Shown here one piece after another: positions 24,258 to 32,855 of a stretch of DNA of 43,438 nucleotides. Position numbers and translations under genes: made by a program. The number at the start of each line of letters is the position of its first letter. Position 1 is the first letter of the stretch. Source of the stretch: JARRQB01 sp965368585 (lineage in GTDB: Bacteria; Pseudomonadota; Gammaproteobacteria; Chromatiales; Chromatiaceae). The DNA lies in the NCBI GenBank assembly GCA_965368585.1, contig CBDUNM010000025.1, forward strand, positions 1-43,438. The letters are read 5' to 3'. Under the pieces are notes generated by a model that made no database searches, was not told the origin of the DNA, and was given only the letters and a program-made list of their open reading frames with translations.

Positions 24258-25676
24258 TCAGTTCAACTGATGCCGTTTCAACTTGCGATACACGGTGCGC
24301 ACGCTGACTCCCAGCGCCTTGGCAATCTCTTCTCGATTACTGTCGTATTGGCTGATCAGACGCGCCAGGTGTTCGGCTTCCAGGTCCGCCAGGGTCAGAC
24401 TATCCGGTGAGGCCAGGGACCCGTCGCCGGCGCCTTCCGCAATCGTTTCGCTAGCGGGTGCATCGGCGGGCAGGGTTTGCGGCGCATGCTGGGGCTCGTC
24501 CTGGTTGTGCGGTTGCAGGACCGCGGCAACGGTCCGCGCGGTGATAACGCCGTCGCGGGCGTGCGCCGCGCAGGCCCAAACGACGTTTCGCAGTTCCCGG
24601 ATATTCCCCGCGTAGCGATGCCTGGTCAAAACAGCGACCGCGGCGTGGTCGATGCTGAGCTCGTACCCAACCGTCTCGGACACCCGCCGCAGCAGTATGC
24701 GCGACAGCAGCGGGATATCTTTGGTGCGTTCCGCCAGCGTGGGCAGTCGTACCGTCAGACAGGCGATGCGGTAGTAAAGATCGCGACGAAACGATGGATC
24801 GCTGCGCAGGTCGCGGTTCGTCGCGCAGATGATGCGCGTATCGGCGCGCCGCGTGGCGGTCGCGCCGACGGGTCGGTATTCGCCGGTCTCCAGCGCGCGC
24901 AACAGTTTCGCCTGCAAGGCACCCGGCATTTCGCCAATCTCGTCGAGGAACAGGGTGCCGCCGTCGGCAAGCTCGAACAGGCCCTTCTTGCGCCCCATAC
25001 TGCCGGTAAACGCGCCCGGTTCATGACCGAACAATTCGCTTTCGATCAATTCGCCGCACAAGGTCGTGCAATCCACCGTCACCAACGCCGCTGAACGGCG
25101 CGCCGAGTGGCCGTGGACAAAGGTTGCGGCCAGTTCCTTGCCCGTCCCGGTCTCACCCAGCAGCAGCACCGGCGCGTCGGTCACCGCGACGTTCGTGAGT
25201 TTCTCGCGCACGCGCAGGAAGGCCGCGGACGCGCCGACCATTTCGTCGCAGGCCGCCGGCGGGCGGGCACCAGACGGTGCGGCGGCGTTGTCATCGTCGG
25301 GGTCGGCCAGCAGCAGATTACCGATGAACACCTGTTCGGAAGCGGCGCGCAGAGGATAGGTATTGATCTGCAGTTCGCGCTGCGCGCCGTGCCGGTCACG
25401 GCAAATCCGGCGGGTGTGTTCGCGCTGCGTCAAGTCCACCAGTCCGGCGAAGGGCGGTTCCTGGCTGGCTCGGCGGTGCAGCGAATTGAGGTCGATGTCG
25501 CCGTCGATCAGCGCGGTGAGGGAGCAGCCCAACACCCGGTCACGGGCGACTTGCAATTGATCCGAAAAGCTGAGGTTGACAACCAGGACCCGACGTCGCG
25601 CGTCGAGCACGAAACACGGGTGCTCGTAGTGATCCACCAAGGCCTGTAAATCGACCCTGGGCGTGAGTTCGTTCAT
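24258..25676 (-). CDS. Sigma-54-dependent transcriptional activator with PAS domain
   Basis: 472 residues from the ATG at 25676, preceded by a GGGAAGG ribosome site. An N-terminal PAS domain (about 10-115, 'YEHPCFVLDARRRVLVVN') is followed by an AAA+ domain (about 150-385) with Walker A 'GETGTGKE', the L1 loop 'GAFTGS' (consensus GAFTGA), Walker B 'GGTLFLDEIGEM' and 'RPVGATATRRADTRIICATNRDL'. The C-terminus is a Fis-type helix-turn-helix ('NREEIAKALGVSVRTVYRKLKRHQLN'). It activates sigma-54 RNA polymerase in response to a signal sensed by PAS, which could be redox, a ligand or a partner. No receiver domain is present, so it is not a standard response regulator. It stands alone next to a large AT-rich intergenic region; its target is unknown. 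No good -24/-12 promoter was seen nearby. Confidence 0.93.
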   Translation of the reverse strand: MNELTPRVDLQALVDHYEHPCFVLDARRRVLVVNLSFSDQLQVARDRVLGCSLTALIDGDIDLNSLHRRASQEPPFAGLVDLTQREHTRRICRDRHGAQRELQINTYPLRAASEQVFIGNLLLADPDDDNAAAPSGARPPAACDEMVGASAAFLRVREKLTNVAVTDAPVLLLGETGTGKELAATFVHGHSARRSAALVTVDCTTLCGELIESELFGHEPGAFTGSMGRKKGLFELADGGTLFLDEIGEMPGALQAKLLRALETGEYRPVGATATRRADTRIICATNRDLRSDPSFRRDLYYRIACLTVRLPTLAERTKDIPLLSRILLRRVSETVGYELSIDHAAVAVLTRHRYAGNIRELRNVVWACAAHARDGVITARTVAAVLQPHNQDEPQHAPQTLPADAPASETIAEGAGDGSLASPDSLTLADLEAEHLARLISQYDSNREEIAKALGVSVRTVYRKLKRHQLN

Positions 25677-26301
25677 GATCCCTTCCCCCCAAATTACGAC
25701 TGCGTCGCTGCAATCGCCTCTAGACAAACTTTATTCTTGTTATCCAGTTCCGATTTTATTGTTGTTTTTTCGTTATCTTTAACCCAAATATCTTAGTATT
25801 TATTTCCCTCAATTATCCCATTCTTTACTACGCGTTTACAACTTTGACAAAACGACACAAATTTTGACGTTTTTGGCATGTAGCGTGACAAAAATGTCTC
25901 AATCGCGACGCCGAAACAATTCGTATACGCCGAAGAGGAATGATATTCAGCTTTGTTTTTGTCGCTCCGGGGCCTGATGCGCGACGAATTGCGATAGATC
26001 AAACGCCGCAGGTCAAAATCCGCACAAATTTTTCTTCTAAGGTTATTGCGGGCAGATCGCTGTAGGGTCGTTCGATTGGATTGTGCGCGAAACGGTTGCC
26101 GACGATGTTGCAGATCAGCAAGGTTCTGGTCCTTGGACGACAAAGGAGCTGTCACCCACGGGCGCCTCGTTGCATTGCCTACGCGGAAAGGTTTGTTCGC
26201 TCTCGCGAAGCCGCCTCAATATCACGATGTCATTTTTGGACCACACAAGATCGGGTATGCTGTTGCTACTTATTAAGTTATAAGAACTGGCAGGAGCAAT
26301 A
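25677..26301. other. AT-rich 625-bp divergent intergenic region
   Basis: Between the sigma-54 activator gene and the exported-protein gene. About 25725-25920 is clearly richer in A+T than the rest of the window, and only implausible short reading frames occur. An FNR-like site with two mismatches (TTGCG-ATAG-ATCAA) is at 25989-26002, too far (about 300 bases) from either start to place with confidence. No tRNA, IS end or clear sigma-54 promoter is seen. Confidence 0.5.
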
Positions 26302-27147
26302 ATGAGAACTAAACTGATGGTCGCCCTGGTGGTGATCGCTCCATTCACCTCGCTCGCCCAGGCCGACGTCACGCTCGAATACTCATTGTCCGTGGGTAAC
26401 GAAACGGCCGTGACGAAGAAAATATCCATTGCCCGATTTTTTGCGCGCGTCGATTCGAGCGATCGCCCTGACGAGTATCTGCTCTTTCAGGCGGGGAAAT
26501 TCTTCCCTCTCTATCGCGTCAACGTTGCAGGAGGTGCCTACGAGCTGCTGACACCTCGTGTCAAGCCCACGCTGCGCACGGGTGTAAAAGAAGCAAATGC
26601 CGCCGCCCCGCGGGGAGAGGCAGGCGATAAGGCAAACCCCTCAACATCGCAGGATAAAGAAGCCAACGCCGCAGACACCGAGCAGTTGACCGCGGCAACA
26701 AGCGCGCCGAAAGACTCGCTGGATGTGCCCGTATTCAAGCCACTAAGAAAAATGGACGAGGTCGTCGGCATCAGATGCCGGATGGTACTTGAAATGGCGA
26801 ATGAAAAGCCCGTCGTCGAACACTGCATGGCCAACAAGGCGGGTCTCGGCATCACGGAACGGGAAGCTCGAACGCTGGCGCGACTGTTCGTGATGGCGAA
26901 AAAGAAAGGCTACGGGTGGGTAGGCACGGCGACGAAAGACGAAGACTTCGTTTCGGTACGAAGCAAGACCACCGACCAGACCTCATCATTGGAGTTGGTG
27001 TCCGTCTCGACCAAGGCATTGACACCGGGCTACCTGCGGATTCCGCGCGAGTACAAAGAGAACAAGGCTGCGTCGACGGCGACACCTGATGCCGCCCCGA
27101 AGCAGGCAGCCGGTTCAGCGAACGACACAATGCAGAATCAGGAGTAA
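26302..27147 (+). CDS. Exported protein of unknown function
   Basis: 281 residues with a clear Sec signal peptide (cleavage probably after 'SLAQA', about residue 22), preceded by an AGGAG site. The mature part starts with beta-rich sequence ('VTLEYSLSVGNETAVTKKISIARFFARVDSS', 'DEYLLFQAGKFFPLYRVN'). An Ala/Glu/Thr-rich linker follows (about 92-138), then a second folded part with a Cys pair about 20 apart ('IRCRMVLEM...VEHCMA') and 'ALTPGYLRIPREYKENKA', ending in an Ala-rich tail. The layout resembles small periplasmic proteins of the DUF4412 type, but I cannot assign a family. Its start faces the AT-rich region shared with the sigma-54 activator, so co-regulation is possible but unproven. Confidence 0.8.
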   Translation: MRTKLMVALVVIAPFTSLAQADVTLEYSLSVGNETAVTKKISIARFFARVDSSDRPDEYLLFQAGKFFPLYRVNVAGGAYELLTPRVKPTLRTGVKEANAAAPRGEAGDKANPSTSQDKEANAADTEQLTAATSAPKDSLDVPVFKPLRKMDEVVGIRCRMVLEMANEKPVVEHCMANKAGLGITEREARTLARLFVMAKKKGYGWVGTATKDEDFVSVRSKTTDQTSSLELVSVSTKALTPGYLRIPREYKENKAASTATPDAAPKQAAGSANDTMQNQE

Positions 27148-27284
27148 ATCGAGCGCAGCGGCGCTCCGGCAGACCGAGCGGGAACCGTGCCTCGCGTCAG
27201 ATAACTCTTTTGCTCACCAGTTTATTATCCCTCCTGTCTGATCGTTTCCGACAAAAGCGGGTACCAGTATTGGGTGGAACCTTT

Positions 27285-27319
27285 CGCCCGACCGGAAGAG
27301 GGTTCGCATGAGGGGATCT
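27285..27319. repeat. REP-like G-rich repeat, single degenerate unit (copy 2)
   Basis: 'cgaccggaagagggttcgca' followed by 'tgaggggat' closely matches the left unit of the copy at 35633 ('ccaccggaagagggtcaggg', 'tgaggggat'). It ends just before the cusA stop codon region and lies between convergent genes. No inverted partner is seen. Confidence 0.6.
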
Positions 27320-27324
27320 ATCAG

Positions 27325-30300
27325 TCACCCGCTCAGGCGCAGTACCCGCCGCTTCCACAGCAGGTAGATGGCGGGCACCACAAACAGCGAGAGCAAGGGT
27401 GCGGTGATCATGCCCCCCACCATGGGCGCGGCGATGCGTTGCATGACTTCGGATCCCGTACCCGCGCTTAGCATAATGGGCAACAAACCGGCGATGACGA
27501 CCGCCACCGTCATCGCCTTGGGACGCACGCGCAGCACCGCGCCCTCCGCGATGGCGGCCTTTAGCTGGTCAACCGACGACAGGCGCCCCTCCTCCTGATA
27601 CCGCCGGATGACGCTGTCGAGGTAGATCAACATCACGACGCCGAATTCGGCCGCCACGCCCGCCAGGGCAATAAAGCCCACCGCCACCGCCACCGACAGA
27701 TCGTAATCCAGCGCCCAGATGAACCAAAAGCCACCCACCAGCGCGAAAGGTAGGGACAACATCACCAAGGCCGCCTCGCCTACTCGTCGAAAGGTCAGGT
27801 AGAGCAGCGCGAAGATGACCGCGAGCGTCAACGGAATCACCTGGCCCAGGCGCTCCTGCGCCCGCAACAGGTATTCGTACTGGCCCGACCAACTGATCGA
27901 ATAGCCGGGGGGTAACTCGACCTGTTCCGCCACGGCGCGTTGCGCCCGGGCGACATAGGTCCCCAGGTCGACGCCGCGAATGTCGATGAAGGTCCAGCCG
28001 TTGAGACGGGCATTTTCGCTCTTCAACAGCGGCGGCCCCTCGGTCACCCGCACCTCGGCCACTTGCGACAGCGCCACCTGGGCCCCGCCGGGCGTCACGA
28101 GCGGGAGCTCGCGCAGCTTCATCGGGTCATCGCGTTGCTCGCGAGGAAAGCGCACGTTGACGGGATAACGCTCGAGCCCCTCCACGGTTTGGGTAATGTT
28201 GATACCGCCCACGGCGGCGCTTACGACCTGATTGATATCCTCGATATTCAACCCCAACCGCGCCGCCGCGCGACGCTTGGGCACGATCTCGATGTAGCGC
28301 CCGGCGGCGACCCGTTCGGAATAGGCAGACAGGGTGCCGGGCACCTCTTCCAGCACCCGTTCGAGGCGCCGCCCGATGCGCTCGATCTGCTCGATATCCG
28401 GCCCCGCGACCTTGATGCCGACCGGTGTCTTGATGCCGGTGGCCAGCATGTCGATGCGGGTCTTGATGGGCATGATCCAGGCGTTGGTCAGGCCGGGGAA
28501 CTTCACCGTGGCGTCGAACTCGGCGGCGAGCCCTTCGACGGTCAGACCCGGGCGCCACTCCTCGCGCGGCTTGAGCTGGATCAGGGTCTCGATCATGGTC
28601 AGCGGGGCCGGGTCGGTGGCGGTTTCGGCGCGGCCGATCTTGCCGAAAACGCGAGTGACTTCGGGAATAGTCTTGATCAGGCGGTCGGTCTGCTGCAGCA
28701 GTTCCTGGGCCTTGCCGATCGACAGCCCCGGCAGGGTCGTCGGCATGTACATGAAGTCGCCCTCGAACAGCTCCGGCATGAACTCCGACCCGAGACCGGT
28801 CCCCAGCTCGCCCAGCACCGGGACATCGCCGAACACCCGTGCCCAACTCGCCGACCAGTCGGCCTGCCAGCCCTCGACCCGGGCCTCGGCCGGCGTCAAC
28901 ACGGCAGGCGCCGCCGGACGCAATAGCTGCAACGGCCACTTCAGGGGCTCCAGCAGCCCACCGACGCCATGCAGCGGCAAGAGCAGGCTCGCCACTGCCA
29001 GCAATGCCACCCACAAGGTGGTCCGCGGAAACTTGAGCACCGCGCTGAGCAACGGCCGATAACCCCAGATGAGCAAACGGCTCAGCGGATTGCTCTCCTC
29101 GCGCGGGATCCGCCCGCGGATGAAATAGCCCATCAACACCGGCACCAGGGTAACCGACAGACCGGCCGCCGCCGCCATCGCATAGGTCTTGGTGTAGGCC
29201 AGGGGTGCGAACAGGCGTCCCTCTTGGGCCTCCAGGGTAAACACGGGCAGGAAGCTCAGGGTGATGATCAGCAGTGAATAGAAGAGCGCGGGCCCGACCT
29301 CCTCCGACGCTTGGCGGATCACGGCCCAGCGTTCTGCATTCGTAAGCTCTGCACCCGCACGCTCCAGGTGCTTGTGGGCGTTCTCGATCATGACGATGGC
29401 GGCGTCGACCATGGCGCCGATGGCAATGGCGATGCCGCCCAGGGACATGATATTGGCGTTGATGCCCTGGTAACGCATGATTAGCAAGGCGGTGAGGATG
29501 CCCAACGGCAGGGTGACAATGGCGACCAGGGCCGAGCGCAGATGAAAGAGAAAAACAAGGCATACCAGCGCGACCACGATGAACTCCTCCATCAGGCGGT
29601 CGTTCAGGTTATCCACGGCGCGCGTGATCAGCGTCGAGCGATCGTAGGTCTCGACCAGTTCCACCCCCGCCGGCAGGCCGGCCTTGAGCGCCTCGATGCG
29701 CGCCTTGACCGCGGCTATGGTGCGCAGTGCGTTCTCACCGTGGCGCATCACCACGATGCCACCGGTCACCTCGCCCTCGCCGTTCAGGTCGGCCACCGCG
29801 CGGCGCATCTCCGGGCCCACTTGGACATGGGCCAAGTCGCCGAGCAGGATCGGGATATCGTCCTGCGTGACCCCCAAGGGGATGTCGCGGATATCCGCTA
29901 GCGACTGGAGATAGCCCCGGGTGCGGATCATGTACTCGGCCTCGCCGAGCTCCAGCACCGAGCCGCCGACCTCGCGGTTGGCCCGTCTTACCGCTTCAGT
30001 GACCCGCGAGAGCGGTATCTGGTAGGCGCGCAGCTTCTCCGGGTCCACTACGATCTGATACTGGCGCACCATACCGCCCACGGTGGCCACTTCGGCCACG
30101 CCGGGCACGCTCTGCAGCTCGAACTTCAGAAACCAGTCCTGCAGACTGCGTAACTGGGCCAGGTCGTGCCCGCCCGTGCGGTCGACCAGGGCATAGCTGT
30201 AGATCCAGCCCACCCCGGTGGCGTCGGGACCGAGCCGTGGCTGCACGCCCGCCGGCAGGTCGGTCGTCACCTGGTTGAGGTATTCCAGGACCCGGGTTCT

Positions 30301-30624
30301 GGCCCAATACAGATCGGTGCCGTCTTCGAAGATCACATAGACGTAAGAATCGCCGAAGAAGGAATAACCGCGCACCGCCTTGGCCCCGGGGACGGCGAGC
30401 ATGGTGGTGGTGATCGGGTAAGTGACCTGCTCCTCCACGACTTGGGGTGACTGGCCTGGATAGCTGGTGCGGACGATGATCTGGACGTCGGAGAGGTCCG
30501 GAATGGCGTCGAGCGGGATCTCCTTCAGCGCTATCCAACCCCAGATGCCGACGATCAGCGCGGTGATGATCACCAGCAGGCGGTTCTCGATGGACCAGTG
30601 GATGAGTCTCGACGGCAGGCTCAT
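27325..30624 (-). CDS. cusA: Copper/silver efflux RND transporter CusA
   Basis: 1099 residues of a heavy-metal RND pump with twelve membrane helices and two large periplasmic loops. The copper-binding methionines known from E. coli CusA appear to be conserved: in 'FEGDFMYMPTTLPGLS', in 'TDPAPLTMIETLIQLKP' and in 'KTRIDMLATGIKTPVGIKVAG'. The proton-relay region 'GAMVDAAIVMIENAHKHLE' is also there. These features favour monovalent Cu/Ag export over the CzcA zinc/cobalt type. It drives Cu(I) from the periplasm or cytoplasm out through a TolC-like channel. It follows cusB by 25 bases. No cusC outer-membrane gene lies nearby, so the channel must be encoded elsewhere. Confidence 0.94.
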   Translation of the reverse strand: MSLPSRLIHWSIENRLLVIITALIVGIWGWIALKEIPLDAIPDLSDVQIIVRTSYPGQSPQVVEEQVTYPITTTMLAVPGAKAVRGYSFFGDSYVYVIFEDGTDLYWARTRVLEYLNQVTTDLPAGVQPRLGPDATGVGWIYSYALVDRTGGHDLAQLRSLQDWFLKFELQSVPGVAEVATVGGMVRQYQIVVDPEKLRAYQIPLSRVTEAVRRANREVGGSVLELGEAEYMIRTRGYLQSLADIRDIPLGVTQDDIPILLGDLAHVQVGPEMRRAVADLNGEGEVTGGIVVMRHGENALRTIAAVKARIEALKAGLPAGVELVETYDRSTLITRAVDNLNDRLMEEFIVVALVCLVFLFHLRSALVAIVTLPLGILTALLIMRYQGINANIMSLGGIAIAIGAMVDAAIVMIENAHKHLERAGAELTNAERWAVIRQASEEVGPALFYSLLIITLSFLPVFTLEAQEGRLFAPLAYTKTYAMAAAAGLSVTLVPVLMGYFIRGRIPREESNPLSRLLIWGYRPLLSAVLKFPRTTLWVALLAVASLLLPLHGVGGLLEPLKWPLQLLRPAAPAVLTPAEARVEGWQADWSASWARVFGDVPVLGELGTGLGSEFMPELFEGDFMYMPTTLPGLSIGKAQELLQQTDRLIKTIPEVTRVFGKIGRAETATDPAPLTMIETLIQLKPREEWRPGLTVEGLAAEFDATVKFPGLTNAWIMPIKTRIDMLATGIKTPVGIKVAGPDIEQIERIGRRLERVLEEVPGTLSAYSERVAAGRYIEIVPKRRAAARLGLNIEDINQVVSAAVGGINITQTVEGLERYPVNVRFPREQRDDPMKLRELPLVTPGGAQVALSQVAEVRVTEGPPLLKSENARLNGWTFIDIRGVDLGTYVARAQRAVAEQVELPPGYSISWSGQYEYLLRAQERLGQVIPLTLAVIFALLYLTFRRVGEAALVMLSLPFALVGGFWFIWALDYDLSVAVAVGFIALAGVAAEFGVVMLIYLDSVIRRYQEEGRLSSVDQLKAAIAEGAVLRVRPKAMTVAVVIAGLLPIMLSAGTGSEVMQRIAAPMVGGMITAPLLSLFVVPAIYLLWKRRVLRLSG

Positions 30625-30649
30625 TTCGTCTTATACCCGTCGCGCCGGT

Positions 30650-31945
30650 TCAGTCCAGCAGGCGGCGAAAACTGGCCTGTAGGTTCGACTCCGAATCGAT
30701 CAGAAACTGGCCCGAGACCACGACCTCGTCCCCCTCCTCGAGCCCGTACAACACCTCGACCACGTCGCCGCGCCACATACCGGTCTTGACCTCGACCGGC
30801 TGGAACCGACCCTCCCCTAGCGCCTTCACGATCAGCTCGCGTTCACCACTGAGGATCAAGGCCTCACGCGGCAGAATCAGGACGTCCCGCTTCGGACCGC
30901 CGTAGATGACCACCTCGACGAACATGTTGGGCTTCAACGACTCGTCGGGATTTCTGAATTCGAGCCGTGCGCGCAGCGTACGGGCCTGGGGATGGACCTC
31001 GGGGTAGACAAAGTCGACGCGCCCCTCCCACACCCGGCCTGGAAACGCCGGTGTGGTGACTTCGCTGGTGAGTCCCGGCCGCATCCAGGCGAGCTGGTGC
31101 TCGAACACGTCGACCATCACCCAGACCTCACTCAGATCGACGATCGTGAACATATTATCCTTGGGCGTCACGAACATGCCCTCGCGAACGTTGTGCTCGA
31201 GGACGACTCCCCCTTGGGGGGCACGGATCGGTATGATCGACTTGGGCTGCATGCTGCGTTCCAGGCCCATGATGTCCATCCCCGGGACCCGCAGCTGGCG
31301 CAACAGATCGATACCGCTGCGCTGGCGAAAGTCACGCGCCGAGTTGCTACCAGAGCCGCCGCCGAAGGAATCGAGTTCGTCTTGCTCGAGTGCGGCGATG
31401 TAATCCTGCTGGGCCAGGAGCACGTCGGGCGACACATAGTCGGCGAGGTCGTCCTTGCGTTGCACCCGCACGCCGTCGGTGCGCACGTAGAGATTCTCGA
31501 TCCAGCCCGGGGTGCGCGGGTGCACCTGAATGATGCGGTCGTCGTCGTAGGCAACCGTGCCCTGGGTGCGGATGTGCTTCCACAGGGTGCCCCGCGTTAA
31601 CCGGGTGGTGCGCACGCCCATGTTCTGAACCACCGACGCGCCCAGGGTGACCGCAGGGCGCTCGTCGCCGGCATCATCGGGCACCTTCGCCACCAGGGCC
31701 ATGCCGCAGATGGGGCAGGCGCCCGGCTCGTCGCGCACGATCTGGGGGTGCATGGGACAGACGTAGTTCGGGTCCAGGTGCTTTGCGGCGTGTTCGAGCG
31801 CCGACTCGCCGCCGGCCTGCCGCGATGCAGCGGCGGTCTCGGCCTGCCGGTCGCAGCCGGCAGCGACACACAGCATCAGCAACACGAGGAACATCGCCCG
31901 AGGGCGCGGGCGCGCGACGAACGCTCGCAAGCGGTACGGCTGCAT
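30650..31945 (-). CDS. cusB: Copper efflux periplasmic adaptor CusB with heavy-metal-binding domain
   Basis: 431 residues. A lipobox (VAAGC, Cys31) predicts an inner-membrane lipoprotein. Next comes a short heavy-metal-binding domain 'YVCPMHPQIVRDEPGACPICGM' at about 61-82. The adaptor core follows, with the split barrel-sandwich segment ('HPRTPGWIENLYVRTDGVRVQ', 'APQGGVVLEHNVREGMFV') and 'SEVWVMVDVFEHQLAWMRPG'. CusB-type adaptors link CusA to the outer-membrane channel and take Cu(I) from CusF. No separate CusF is seen; the N-terminal metal-binding domain may partly fill that role (inference). The gene lies 17 bases after the FKBP gene and before cusA. Confidence 0.93.
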   Translation of the reverse strand: MQPYRLRAFVARPRPRAMFLVLLMLCVAAGCDRQAETAAASRQAGGESALEHAAKHLDPNYVCPMHPQIVRDEPGACPICGMALVAKVPDDAGDERPAVTLGASVVQNMGVRTTRLTRGTLWKHIRTQGTVAYDDDRIIQVHPRTPGWIENLYVRTDGVRVQRKDDLADYVSPDVLLAQQDYIAALEQDELDSFGGGSGSNSARDFRQRSGIDLLRQLRVPGMDIMGLERSMQPKSIIPIRAPQGGVVLEHNVREGMFVTPKDNMFTIVDLSEVWVMVDVFEHQLAWMRPGLTSEVTTPAFPGRVWEGRVDFVYPEVHPQARTLRARLEFRNPDESLKPNMFVEVVIYGGPKRDVLILPREALILSGERELIVKALGEGRFQPVEVKTGMWRGDVVEVLYGLEEGDEVVVSGQFLIDSESNLQASFRRLLD

Positions 31946-31962
31946 GCTAGAAGCGAACGCCC

Positions 31963-32697
31963 TTACTCGCCCGCCTTGGCCTCTCCCGCCGGACGGGCCG
32001 GCGCCCCGGCCGTCTGTTCACCGACGGCGAGCAGTTCGACGTCGAAGATGAGGGTCCGGTGGGCAAGCGGCCCACGCCCCCCATAGGCCAGATTCTCCGG
32101 GATGAAGAACTGGGACTTGCCGCCCTCCTTCATCAGCTGCAACCCCTCCGACCAGCCCTTGATCACGCGATTGACCTGGAAGGTCGCCGGCTCGTTCTTC
32201 TTGTAGGAACTGTCGAACGGCGTGCCGTCGATGAAGGTGCCGCGGTAATGCACCGTCACCCGGTCTTCGAAGCCCGGACTTTTTCCTGTACCCTCCTCGA
32301 TCACCTTGTACTGCAGTCCGCTCTCGGTGGCGACCACACCGTCTTTTCGGGCGTTCGCCTGCATGAACTCCTTGCCCTCTTTGACGAGCTCGAACTCCCG
32401 TTCCACGTTGCGCTTGCGCTGGTTCTCGGTCACCTTGCGCTTGAGCTCCGTCAATGTGGTGCGCATTTCCGCCGCCGGTAGCTGCGGCTCGCTGCCGCTC
32501 AGGGCGTCTTGAATGCCCTGCACCACGGCAGCGGCGTTCATCTCGACCTGCTGGCGCCTGAAATCGCCGCCGATCTGGTAGCCGAGGCTGTAGTTGATAC
32601 GGGTGGTCTCGTCCTCGAGGTCGAGTGTCTCGGCAGCGAGTAACGGCGCCGACAGCCACATGAGCAGAACGGCCGGCAGGTAAATCGATGACTTCAT
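31963..32697 (-). CDS. FKBP-type peptidyl-prolyl cis-trans isomerase (FkpA/Mip-like)
   Basis: 244 residues from the ATG at 32697 with GGAGA just upstream. A signal peptide (about 1-21) precedes an N-terminal dimerisation domain ('INYSLGYQIGGDFRRQQVEMN', 'VVQGIQDALSG') and a long helix. The FKBP catalytic domain follows (about 140-228): 'DRVTVHYRGTFIDGTPFDSSY', 'VIKGWSEGLQLMKEGGKSQFFIPENLAYGGRG' and 'LIFDVELLAV'. This is the architecture of periplasmic FkpA/Mip foldases, which isomerise X-Pro bonds and act as chaperones. It appears to be the first gene of an FKBP-cusB-cusA operon, an unusual partner for a metal pump. A strong terminator separates it from the upstream oxidase gene. Confidence 0.92.
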   Translation of the reverse strand: MKSSIYLPAVLLMWLSAPLLAAETLDLEDETTRINYSLGYQIGGDFRRQQVEMNAAAVVQGIQDALSGSEPQLPAAEMRTTLTELKRKVTENQRKRNVEREFELVKEGKEFMQANARKDGVVATESGLQYKVIEEGTGKSPGFEDRVTVHYRGTFIDGTPFDSSYKKNEPATFQVNRVIKGWSEGLQLMKEGGKSQFFIPENLAYGGRGPLAHRTLIFDVELLAVGEQTAGAPARPAGEAKAGE

Positions 32698-32775
32698 GCA
32701 GATCTCCAATTGGTCCTCGTTGTTTTCAGTACTCGCAGCCTGGACACCATTTTAACAGAGCAACGGCCCCGACAG

Positions 32776-32800
32776 AAAAAGGCCGCCACCCGGCGGCCTT
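32776..32800 (-). terminator. Rho-independent terminator of the multicopper oxidase gene
   Basis: On the minus strand a perfect 9-bp stem (AAGGCCGCC/GGCGGCCTT, 32792-32800 with 32779-32787) with a 4-base loop is followed by TTTTTC. It begins 56 bases after the oxidase stop codon. A second GC-rich hairpin (GGCCGGCC repeated around 32823-32842) lies between them. Confidence 0.88.
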
Positions 32801-32855
32801 CCACGGTAAGTCGGTGAGACCGGCCGGCCTGGCGGCCGGCCGCACCGGTTTCGCC

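Noticed and set aside
25989..26002. FNR-like site TTGCG-N4-ATCAA
   Set aside because: Two mismatches in one half and about 300 bases from either flanking start codon; no matching -10 placed.
26092..26110. Possible sigma-54 -24/-12 promoter before the exported-protein gene
   Set aside because: The -12 TTGCA is fine but the essential GG of the -24 element is GC; too weak to call.
27151..27166. GAGCGC-AGCG-GCGCTC hairpin after the exported-protein gene as a terminator
   Set aside because: The stem is only 6 bp and no T-run follows it on the plus strand.
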